From NCBI GenBank assembly GCA_002689405.1, contig NZFZ01000006.1, forward strand, positions 10,234 through 15,238: a DNA stretch of 5,005 nt. The letters run 5' to 3'. A model generated the notes under the pieces. It was not told the origin of the DNA. It saw nothing but the letters and a program-made list of their open reading frames with translations, and searched no databases. Made by a program: the position numbers and the translations under genes. This stretch comes from Gammaproteobacteria bacterium (GTDB lineage: Bacteria > Pseudomonadota > Gammaproteobacteria > Magnimaribacterales > AG-339-G14). Of the stretch, positions 1-5,005 are shown one piece after another. Each line of letters begins with the position of its first letter. The first letter of the stretch is position 1.

Positions 1-174
1 AACAAAACAAAAGTGGATAAAGGCGCATTTATTGGCTCCAACAGCTCCTTGATAGCCCCGATAAAGATAGGGCAAAACAGTATGATTGGTGCCGGATCGG
101 TTGTTACGAGCGACGTACCAGCTGAAAGACTGGCTTTGGGCAGATCAAGACAAAGGAACATAAAGAAAAAATAA
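1..174 (+). CDS. glmU: GlmU C-terminal end (bifunctional UDP-GlcNAc pyrophosphorylase / glucosamine-1-phosphate N-acetyltransferase), 5' truncated by window
   Basis: The last 57 codons of a gene running in from the left edge, read in frame 1 and ending with TAA at 172-174. The protein fragment is left-handed beta-helix hexapeptide sequence ([17 protein letters not shown], then [12 protein letters not shown]), followed by a basic tail ending in KKK, as in E. coli GlmU. An ungapped alignment from memory to E. coli GlmU places fragment Ser13, Ala31 and Arg48 at E. coli Ser405, Ala423 and Arg440, which line the acetyl-CoA site, so the acetyltransferase end looks intact. The known role is cytoplasmic: acetylation of glucosamine-1-phosphate and then uridylyl transfer to give UDP-GlcNAc for peptidoglycan and LPS. 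The uridylyltransferase domain lies outside the window and is assumed. The tail is a few residues shorter than in E. coli. The adjacent glmS strongly supports the call over other hexapeptide transferases. Confidence 0.9.
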   Translation, partial: NKTKVDKGAFIGSNSSLIAPIKIGQNSMIGAGSVVTSDVPAERLALGRSRQRNIKKK

Positions 175-176
175 TG
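171..176 (+). other. Stop-start overlap (TAATG) between glmU and glmS
   Basis: The glmU stop TAA (172-174) shares its last A with the glmS ATG (174-176). With no intergenic space there is no room for a glmS leader, a glmS ribozyme or an sRNA-responsive 5' UTR immediately upstream. Ribosomes finishing glmU probably re-initiate on glmS. The overlap is seen directly; the coupling is inferred. Confidence 0.85.
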
Positions 177-2000
177 TGCGGAATAATTGCAGCAGCCACT
201 GAAAAAAGCGTTGGCAAACTTTTAGTGCAGGGTCTGTACAAGATGGAATATCGTGGTTACGACTCTGCAGGCGTGGCCTTGCATCAAACAGATGATATTG
301 CGCACCTTCGTTCTTTAGGCAAAGTCAAAAAGCTCGAATCCAAAATGGTTAAGGAAAAACCCAAGGGCAAAATTGGTATTGCCCATACCAGGTGGGCTAC
401 CCATGGCAAGCCTTCAGAAGAGAACGCTCACCCTCACGTCTCTAATGACAGAGTGTTCATCGTGCACAACGGCATCATTGAAAATTATGTTGCCATGAAA
501 GAACAACTTGTAAAAAAAGGCTACCAATTTAACTCCCAAACCGACTCCGAATTAATAGCTCACCAACTTGATCTTTTCTTAAATCAAGGAAGCGAGATGC
601 TGGAAGCCATGGCGCTTTTGAAAGAAAAACTAGAAGGCGCATATGCAGTTGCGGCCATTGATTTGAAAAACGAATCGCATTTTTATGTGATGCGAAATAA
701 ATCGCCACTTCTTCTGGGCCAATCCGATGCGGGCATGTTTGCCGCATCCGATCCCTTGGCGCTTGCTGATCTCACCAATCAATTCATCTTCTTGGAAGAT
801 GGCGATGTCGCAGAGGTATCGGCAAAAGAGTACAAGATTTTAGATAAGAACCAAAAAAGAGCTATTAGAAAAACCACCATAATCGATGTTTCAAGTGAGG
901 CGATGGGCAAAAACGGCTATCGCCATTTCATGGAAAAAGAAATCTACGAACAGCCTACCGCAATTTTAAATACCTTGGACGGTAGGATTGGAGGCGAGGA
1001 TGTACTCGAAAATATTTTTGGCGAAGGCTCTAATGAATTGCTCTCGAAAGTAGAAAGAATTCAAATCGTAGCAGCAGGCACAAGCTTGCATGCAGGCAGA
1101 GTAGCAGCCAATTGGTTTTCAGCAATTGCAAATCTGCCAACGCAAATAGATTATGCGAGCGAATACCGCTACAAAAATCCGTACGTCGATGAAAACACCC
1201 TGTTGTTAACCATTTCACAATCTGGAGAGACAGCGGATACTTTGGGCGCTTTGAGATACGCCAAAGAAAGAGACTATTTGGGCTCGCTTGCCATTTGCAA
1301 TGTACCCACAAGCTCGCTAGCCAGAGAATCCGATTTTGTCCTATTGACCAATGCCGGTCCAGAAATAGGCGTTGCCTCTACCAAAGCTTTTACGACGCAA
1401 CTAACTGCCTTGATGTTGCTTACTTTGTCCTTGGCAAAAGCCAGAAACCTAAACCCAAGACTAAGAGGGAGAATCGTTGGCGCTTTACGAGCTCTGCCTG
1501 AGAAAATAACTGAGTCGCTAGAGTTGAAATCCAAGATCATAAAAATCGCTAAAGAAATAGCTAAAAAAGACAACGCTTTATTTTTAGGAAGGGGTATCTT
1601 TTATCCGATAGCTCAAGAAGGCTCTCTAAAACTCAAAGAAATTTCTTACATTCATGCCGAAGCTTATCCTGCTGGAGAGCTCAAACACGGACCGCTTGCT
1701 CTGATCGATAAAAATATGCCCGTTATTGCTTTGGCTCCGGAAAACGAGTTGGCAGAAAAATTAGTCTCTAATTTAGAGGAAGTGAAAGCGAGAGGCGGGA
1801 AACTGTATGTCGTAGGAAATGCTGCAGGCAATATGAAATTGAAGCCAAAAAATCTGATTAATCTGCCAGAATGCGATTTCTTACTGACACCGATTTTGTA
1901 CACCGTACCCTTACAAATTCTTTCTTACGAAGTAGCCTTGCTTAGAGGTACAGACATCGATCAGCCAAGAAACTTAGCTAAGTCTGTTACTGTCGAGTAG
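174..2000 (+). CDS. glmS: Glutamine--fructose-6-phosphate aminotransferase (isomerizing), GlmS
   Basis: Converts fructose-6-phosphate plus glutamine to glucosamine-6-phosphate plus glutamate, the entry step to UDP-GlcNAc, in the cytoplasm. It has 608 residues, against 609 in E. coli. The N-terminal class II glutaminase domain (about 1-240) starts MCGI, so Cys2 becomes the catalytic N-terminal Cys after Met removal. It carries YRGYDSAG, HTRWATHG (71-78; Trp74 is the ammonia-channel gate in E. coli) and HNGIIEN. Two SIS domains follow. The sugar-phosphate loops are AAGTS (300-304) and SQSGET (348-353), and EIGVASTKAFTTQ is conserved. Isomerase residues equivalent to E. coli Glu488, His504 and Lys603 are Glu489, His505 and Lys603 here, counting Met, in the LKEISY and ELKHGP motifs and the DQPRNLAKSVTVE tail. 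The residue matching E. coli Cys300 is Ala301. The ATG overlaps the glmU stop by one base, implying translational coupling; only a weak purine stretch (AAAGA, 162-166) precedes it. The family call is certain. Confidence 0.98.
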   Translation: MCGIIAAATEKSVGKLLVQGLYKMEYRGYDSAGVALHQTDDIAHLRSLGKVKKLESKMVKEKPKGKIGIAHTRWATHGKPSEENAHPHVSNDRVFIVHNGIIENYVAMKEQLVKKGYQFNSQTDSELIAHQLDLFLNQGSEMLEAMALLKEKLEGAYAVAAIDLKNESHFYVMRNKSPLLLGQSDAGMFAASDPLALADLTNQFIFLEDGDVAEVSAKEYKILDKNQKRAIRKTTIIDVSSEAMGKNGYRHFMEKEIYEQPTAILNTLDGRIGGEDVLENIFGEGSNELLSKVERIQIVAAGTSLHAGRVAANWFSAIANLPTQIDYASEYRYKNPYVDENTLLLTISQSGETADTLGALRYAKERDYLGSLAICNVPTSSLARESDFVLLTNAGPEIGVASTKAFTTQLTALMLLTLSLAKARNLNPRLRGRIVGALRALPEKITESLELKSKIIKIAKEIAKKDNALFLGRGIFYPIAQEGSLKLKEISYIHAEAYPAGELKHGPLALIDKNMPVIALAPENELAEKLVSNLEEVKARGGKLYVVGNAAGNMKLKPKNLINLPECDFLLTPILYTVPLQILSYEVALLRGTDIDQPRNLAKSVTVE

Positions 2001-2030
2001 AATAAAACAGAGAATTAAAAAAAATACTTT

Positions 2031-2366
2031 ATGAACATTTTTAGACTTTTTCTGCTCATAATTGCCCTTAGTGTAATTGGATATACATTGCCAGTTATCC
2101 AGAGTGAGGGAATATTGATTTTGCTTCCAACCTTTTTTGGAGAAATGAATAACCTAAATTGGCAAGGGCAATTTAATCTAGATTTTTTAACCTTTCTCCT
2201 TATGTCTGCATTTTGGACTGCATGGAGAAACAAATTTACATTAAGGGGAAATCTTCTTGCAATAGGAGCATTTTTCCTTGGCGCCCCATATTTAGCAATC
2301 TATTTAATTTACCTAAGTTTCGTTTGTGAAGGAGACATAAAATTAATGCTGCTTGGAGAAAGATAG
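2031..2366 (+). CDS. Small three-helix membrane protein of unknown function
   Basis: A 111-residue hydrophobic protein. Segments that look membrane-spanning are about 5-25 (after Arg5), 49-65 and 75-97, separated by short polar stretches (NNLNWQGQFN at 40-49 and WRNKFTLRGN at 65-74). The order of elements (N-terminal helix, FFGE, an N-x-D at the start of helix 2, a basic loop, then a final helix) loosely recalls DUF2834-type small membrane proteins. I cannot assign it to a named family with confidence. The segment NWQGQFNLDF just before helix 2 looks like a conserved signature. It starts 30 bases after glmS; the leader there is nearly all A/T with no good Shine-Dalgarno site, so it may depend on glmS transcription. 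It is followed by the DoxX gene on the same strand. The unbroken reading frame, clear helix pattern and fit between neighbours support it as a real gene. Its function is unknown. Confidence 0.8.
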   Translation: MNIFRLFLLIIALSVIGYTLPVIQSEGILILLPTFFGEMNNLNWQGQFNLDFLTFLLMSAFWTAWRNKFTLRGNLLAIGAFFLGAPYLAIYLIYLSFVCEGDIKLMLLGER

Positions 2367-2414
2367 TATTGACTAATATCGAATCTAGTTGAATGGAAGA
2401 AAAATAGATAAAGG

Positions 2415-2834
2415 ATGGATTATAACTGGAAAATTCTTGAAAAAACCTGCATCACAGTCGGGAGAGTGCTGCTTGGACTTTATTTTTTTTTACCAGGGAT
2501 TTCTAAAATTCCAACCTATGAACTCACAGCTGAATACATGGCATTGCATTCTATACCCTGGGCGAGCATTCTCTTACCCGTCACAATAGCTTTGCAATTA
2601 ATTTTAGGAACCACTCTTATCTTGGGTTATCGCATAAAAGAGTCTGCTTTGATTCTGGCCACACTAACTATTTTCATTAATATCGGCATACATGATTTTT
2701 GGAATGATTATCCAAATACAGATGCAGGACATGAAACTCAGAACTTCGTTAAGAACCTCGGAATCTTTGCTGGTCTATTGGTACTTAGCGCAACTCATAA
2801 AGTTAATCAATGGAGAATTTTTCCTAATTCCTAA
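2415..2834 (+). CDS. DoxX family integral membrane protein
   Basis: A 139-residue protein with four likely membrane helices at about 13-31, 50-71, 75-93 and 112-126. DoxX-family hallmarks are visible: GRVLLGLYFFLPGISKI in helix 1 (16-32), a Tyr/Met-rich connector (35-45), Gln61 plus LILGTTLILGY in helix 2, and HETQNFVKNLGIFAGLLVL (106-124), where the N-F-x-K-N-L-x-x-x-G-G/A-L pattern is typical. The family takes its name from a subunit of archaeal thiosulfate:quinone oxidoreductase, but most bacterial members have no proven reaction, so none is claimed. The start is fixed: an in-frame TAA at 2409-2411 excludes anything upstream, and the next candidates would cut helix 1. The AGG of the leader abuts the ATG, giving poor ribosome-binding spacing. 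A run of nine T (2483-2491) lies inside helix 1. The stop is one codon before the next gene, in the same frame, so expression with the MBL-fold protein is likely coupled. Confidence 0.88.
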   Translation: MDYNWKILEKTCITVGRVLLGLYFFLPGISKIPTYELTAEYMALHSIPWASILLPVTIALQLILGTTLILGYRIKESALILATLTIFINIGIHDFWNDYPNTDAGHETQNFVKNLGIFAGLLVLSATHKVNQWRIFPNS

Positions 2835-2837
2835 GCA

Positions 2838-2906
2838 ATGTTTAATCTAAAAACTTTATTCCTAATAAGCACGTTTCTCTTTTGCAGCGCCTTTTACGCA
2901 AATGCA
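2838..2906 (+). other. Predicted Sec signal peptide of the MBL-fold protein
   Basis: Codons 1-23 give a short N-region with one Lys (residue 5), a hydrophobic core rich in Leu/Phe/Ile (7-20) and a small-x-small ANA cleavage site before Arg24. Cys16 is preceded by FLF rather than a lipobox, so a lipoprotein is unlikely. This is predicted by eye only. Confidence 0.75.
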
Positions 2907-3872
2907 AGGCCAGAATGGTTTGTTCCGCCTCCTTTAGATCCGTCTGGAATAAAACTTGAAACTGTGGAACTTTATGATGGAGTTTTTGCTTTAATGTCTA
3001 ATACTCCTTTTGCAGATAATTCAGGATTTGTTGTAGGCGATGATTTTGTCTTAGTTATAGATGCTCATTTTACGGGAAACATGGGAAAGCAAATTATTGA
3101 CGCTGTAAAAAAGGTTACAGACCTACCAATTAAATATTTAGTCAATTTAAATGCATTTGGTGATCATGTTTTCGGTAACTATGTTTTTCCTGAGTCTACT
3201 AAAATCATCGCGCATGAAAAGACTATAGATTTTCTTAAAGAAAACTCATTACAGAAAAGAAAAGAAATAATCTCGGTTACAGTTGGCGGCAGCACTGAAT
3301 TATTCAAAGACGTTATAGACAGACTTCCGACTGAGTCTTTTAAGTCGAAGAAAAAATTAAATCTAGGAAATAAAATCGTTGAATTGCATTACTTTGGACC
3401 TGGCATGTCGCCAAGTGATACGGTCGTATATGTTCCAGATGCCAAGGTGGCTTGGACGGGAAATCTGATTTTTGGGAAAGGCAGCATTCCATGGGCACGA
3501 TCTGAATTGCTTTCAGATTACTTTCAAACAATGAAAAGATTTAAGTCAAAAATTAACCCAAGCTTAATAATTTCCGGCCATGGAAAAATTTCAGAAGGCA
3601 GCTTGGTTGACGAATATATTTCTTATTTAGATTATGTATTGAAATTATCAAAATCTCTTAATAAAGAAAATATTTCAATAGAAGAATATGTAAAGACATT
3701 AAATATTCCTCCCGAGTATCTTATCGAGGATGACATTAAAGAGCTGATGGCAGGCTTTCATAAATGGAATGTATTGAACTCTTATAAGCAAATAAAAACC
3801 TCTGCGACTCAGTTGAAAGATAGGAAAAATTTAGGACAAAAGGTCGACCGAGACGGTAAAGTTGTCAAATAA
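2838..3872 (+). CDS. Exported metallo-beta-lactamase-fold protein (SoxH-like) with degenerate zinc site 1
   Basis: A 344-residue protein. The N-terminus (Lys5, hydrophobic core about 7-20, ANA at 21-23) is a Sec signal peptide with likely cleavage after Ala23, so it should act in the periplasm. The MBL fold follows: LYDGVFALMSN strand region, DNSGFVVGDDFVLVIDAH, the metal loop at 102-114, ELHYFGPGMSPSDTVVY (182 on), VAWTGNLIFGKG (205 on), LIISGHG around His248, and a helical tail with FHKWNVLNSYKQIK. The layout and the GDHVFGN and FGPG-x-x-x-x-DTVVY motifs fit the SoxH / quinoprotein-relay group. Expected ligands are mostly altered: HxHxDH reads N105-A-F107-G-D109-H110, the third His is Met190 and the bridging Asp is Asn209. 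Asp109, His110 and His248 remain, so at most one metal at site 2 seems likely; catalysis is uncertain. The long intact frame and conserved surroundings argue against a pseudogene. It begins three bases after the doxX-like stop. Confidence 0.88.
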   Translation: MFNLKTLFLISTFLFCSAFYANARPEWFVPPPLDPSGIKLETVELYDGVFALMSNTPFADNSGFVVGDDFVLVIDAHFTGNMGKQIIDAVKKVTDLPIKYLVNLNAFGDHVFGNYVFPESTKIIAHEKTIDFLKENSLQKRKEIISVTVGGSTELFKDVIDRLPTESFKSKKKLNLGNKIVELHYFGPGMSPSDTVVYVPDAKVAWTGNLIFGKGSIPWARSELLSDYFQTMKRFKSKINPSLIISGHGKISEGSLVDEYISYLDYVLKLSKSLNKENISIEEYVKTLNIPPEYLIEDDIKELMAGFHKWNVLNSYKQIKTSATQLKDRKNLGQKVDRDGKVVK

Positions 3873-3899
3873 AATACAAATGTTATCGAGTAAATTATC

Positions 3900-4298
3900 G
3901 TGGAAATAACTCTTCTGTTTACCGCAATCCTATCTGCTTTCATGATAGTTCTTGCGGTAAGGGTTCTTGATTTAAGAGGCAGCCCAGTTACGAAGTTTTT
4001 TCATAAACCTGACAGACAAATTGATCCAAACGACTTAGAAAGAGCCATTCGGGGGCATGGAAATTTGATTGAGTATGCCCCTTTGTTTTTGATATTAATA
4101 TTGGCACTTGAATTAAGCGATGCATCGAAAACATTACTTTACGCATGTGGGATTATTTTTACTTTGGGCAGACTGATGCATGGCATAGCATTTTCATTTA
4201 TGAAGAAAAATGGATTCTTAAGGATTGGCGGCATGACATTAACTTTTATTGGTTTTCTTGGATTAATTGTTCCAGCCTTAGGGATTATATTTTTTTAG
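3900..4298 (+). CDS. MAPEG family membrane protein (possible glutathione-linked enzyme)
   Basis: A 132-residue protein with four hydrophobic segments at about 3-23, 57-72, 78-101 and 109-131. The diagnostic motif is ERAIRGHGNLIEYAPLF (47-63), matching the R-x-x-x-N-x-x-E-Y signature of MAPEG proteins; Arg51, Asn55, Glu58 and Tyr59 line up with the same-numbered residues of human leukotriene C4 synthase, where Arg51, Asn55 and Tyr59 contact glutathione. GRLMHG (90-95) corresponds to the second conserved region, with His94 where LTC4 synthase has Tyr93, as in bacterial YecN-type members. Known relatives include glutathione transferases and peroxidases; bacterial members of this short type are mostly uncharacterised, so the reaction is open. 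The GTG start is forced: in-frame TAA at 3891-3893 and only ATT and ATC between. GAG at 3888-3890 may serve as a weak ribosome binding site. It follows the MBL gene by 27 bases and precedes the SDR by 7. Confidence 0.87.
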   Translation: MEITLLFTAILSAFMIVLAVRVLDLRGSPVTKFFHKPDRQIDPNDLERAIRGHGNLIEYAPLFLILILALELSDASKTLLYACGIIFTLGRLMHGIAFSFMKKNGFLRIGGMTLTFIGFLGLIVPALGIIFF

Positions 4299-4305
4299 AT
4301 CAAAA

Positions 4306-4953
4306 ATGAATTTACTTGCAGGCTCAACAGGATTCCTTGGAAATAACATTCTCAAAGAACTAGGCTTTAACAAAAGCCCAACTATAGCTCTAGGCAGAAG
4401 TACCGTTTCTAATCTGCCAGATGATGCAGAAGAGTTATTAATTGATTTTGATAATCTTGAAGGATTGAGGCTTTCGGATATTGATCATGTCTACCTATCC
4501 ATGGGATACCCTTTGATTTATTTCAATGTGATGGGGCTAATGAGCGCGAGCCTGAAAAAAGATTTTTTCTTAGTAGACTTTACTTATCAGTTAGCAATAG
4601 CCAAAAAAGCCAAAGAAGCAGGTGCGAAAAAAATTTCTCTTATTTCGGCAGTAGCAGCCGATTCAAATTCTTGGAATTATTATCTTAAAACCAAGGGTCT
4701 ACTTGAAGAGGAAATAATCAAACTTGGTTTTGAAAGCACTAATATTTTCCAGCCGGGGCATCTCACAGGAAATAAGTTCAGGTTGGATATACTTTTGGCT
4801 GATGCAGTATCTTTAATCTTTGATCCTTTCTTATTTGGCCCTTTAAAAAAATTCAGAAGCATTTCTGCAGAAAAACTCTCTGTCGCAGTTGTTAAAAATT
4901 CTCTGCAATCAAAAGCAGGTATCAATTACTTTGATTACAAAGACTTCATATAA
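4306..4953 (+). CDS. Atypical short-chain dehydrogenase/reductase, HTATIP2-like (NAD(P)-binding Rossmann fold)
   Basis: A 215-residue protein starting with the beta-strand and glycine motif LLAGSTGFLGNNIL (3-16; G6-x-x-G9-x-x-G12), the nucleotide-binding signature of extended/atypical SDRs. A strand and following acidic segment (ELLIDFDNLEG) precede the variable middle. Then AKKAKEAGAKKISLISAVAADSNSWNYYLKTKG gives Ser114 and Tyr126-x-x-x-Lys130, the catalytic-type triad, followed by EEEI and FQPGHLTG. The S-x-x-A-D-x-x-S-x-x-x-Y-x-x-x-K-G arrangement and the FxPG loop closely resemble HTATIP2/TIP30 and its bacterial relatives, which usually have about 210-240 residues. It is presumably cytoplasmic; substrate and direction are unknown and NADPH preference cannot be judged. 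It starts seven bases after the MAPEG stop, so it is probably translated from the same message. It is the last plus-strand gene in the window. Confidence 0.85.
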   Translation: MNLLAGSTGFLGNNILKELGFNKSPTIALGRSTVSNLPDDAEELLIDFDNLEGLRLSDIDHVYLSMGYPLIYFNVMGLMSASLKKDFFLVDFTYQLAIAKKAKEAGAKKISLISAVAADSNSWNYYLKTKGLLEEEIIKLGFESTNIFQPGHLTGNKFRLDILLADAVSLIFDPFLFGPLKKFRSISAEKLSVAVVKNSLQSKAGINYFDYKDFI

Positions 4954-5005
4954 AAAGTTCTGAATTAACCTGTTGCACATATTTTTTCCTATTGATAATC
5001 TCTTT
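4946..5005 (-). CDS. Possible 3' end of a convergent gene (last 19 codons), truncated by window
   Basis: Reading the complement from the right edge, one frame stays open for 19 codons (ending VQQVNSELFI) and stops with TGA at 4948-4946, overlapping the SDR stop by eight bases. The peptide is polar and helix-like, as a protein C-terminus often is. No family is recognisable from so short a piece. Nothing on the plus strand explains 4954-5005, and in a genome this compact a convergent neighbour is plausible. A random open run of this length is also quite possible, and a second minus frame is open here too. Confidence 0.25.
   Translation of the reverse strand, partial: KEIINRKKYVQQVNSELFI

Noticed and set aside
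171..176. glmS ribozyme or GlmZ-type sRNA leader upstream of glmS
   Set aside because: glmU coding sequence runs up to and overlaps the glmS ATG, leaving no leader for a ribozyme. No matching structure was seen.
1274..1573. Antisense open frame of 99 codons inside glmS, along with others at 529-747, 1030-1311 and 1664-1903
   Set aside because: All lie opposite highly conserved GlmS coding sequence, have no recognisable domains and no start signals; they are by-products of glmS codon use.
2389..2589. Plus-strand 66-codon frame starting at TTG and overlapping the DoxX gene
   Set aside because: It is out of frame with a well-supported DoxX protein and its product has no membrane pattern or family motif. 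The strong frame is the one starting at 2415.
2838..3872. Calling the MBL gene a pseudogene or a beta-lactamase
   Set aside because: The frame is full length with an intact signal peptide and conserved motif surroundings, so decay is not shown. The motif pattern is SoxH-like and the zinc site is incomplete, so antibiotic hydrolysis is not supported.
3880..3909. Nine-codon mini frame (ATG at 3880) running over the MAPEG GTG start
   Set aside because: It resembles a leader peptide in position, but it has no regulatory codon pattern or hairpin and is expected by chance in AT-rich DNA.
4680..4925. Antisense 81-codon frame inside the SDR gene
   Set aside because: It sits opposite the conserved SDR catalytic region and has no independent support.
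4954..5005. Terminator after the SDR gene
   Set aside because: The T-rich stretch at 4981-4987 is not preceded by a convincing GC-rich hairpin.

Overview
The window is a dense, entirely plus-strand stretch of bacterial chromosome. It starts in the 3' end of glmU, contains a complete glmS, and continues with five smaller genes for membrane, exported or redox-type proteins. GlmS is very close in layout to the gammaproteobacterial enzyme (608 aa against 609 in E. coli), and glmU-glmS adjacency is a classical proteobacterial arrangement. The DNA is AT-rich, gaps are tiny and ribosome binding sites are poor. This suggests a streamlined, probably marine gammaproteobacterium (SAR86-like is my guess, unproven). 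No mobile element, RNA gene, CRISPR array or gap over 60 bases is visible.

Region 1 (1-2000) is the amino-sugar core. The end of the bifunctional GlmU overlaps the glmS start by one base (TAATG). Together the two enzymes supply most of the UDP-GlcNAc pathway: GlmS makes glucosamine-6-phosphate, and GlmU acetylates and uridylylates glucosamine-1-phosphate made by GlmM (not in the window).

Region 2 (2031-4953) is an accessory run on the same strand. In order it holds a three-helix membrane protein of unknown function, a four-helix DoxX-family protein, an exported metallo-beta-lactamase-fold (MBL) protein of the SoxH-like type, a MAPEG-family membrane protein and an HTATIP2-like atypical short-chain dehydrogenase. 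Gaps are 30, 48, 3, 27 and 7 bases and no convincing terminator hairpin separates the genes, so some or all may be co-transcribed. A common function in envelope redox or detoxification chemistry is only inferred from the family memberships. By hand count GC falls from 27/60 at 1201-1260 (glmS) to 15/60 at 3661-3720 (MBL gene), so this block differs in composition from the core genes.

The most notable observation is in the MBL-fold protein. All three histidines expected at zinc site 1 are replaced (Asn105, Phe107, Met190) and the bridging Asp is Asn209, while the site 2 ligands Asp109, His110 and His248 remain. It is made from a start codon one codon after the DoxX stop, in the same reading frame. 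The DoxX/MBL pair is therefore the best candidate here for something not well described.

The last 52 bases hold no plus-strand gene. The minus strand may carry the last 19 codons of a convergent gene, but that is weak.
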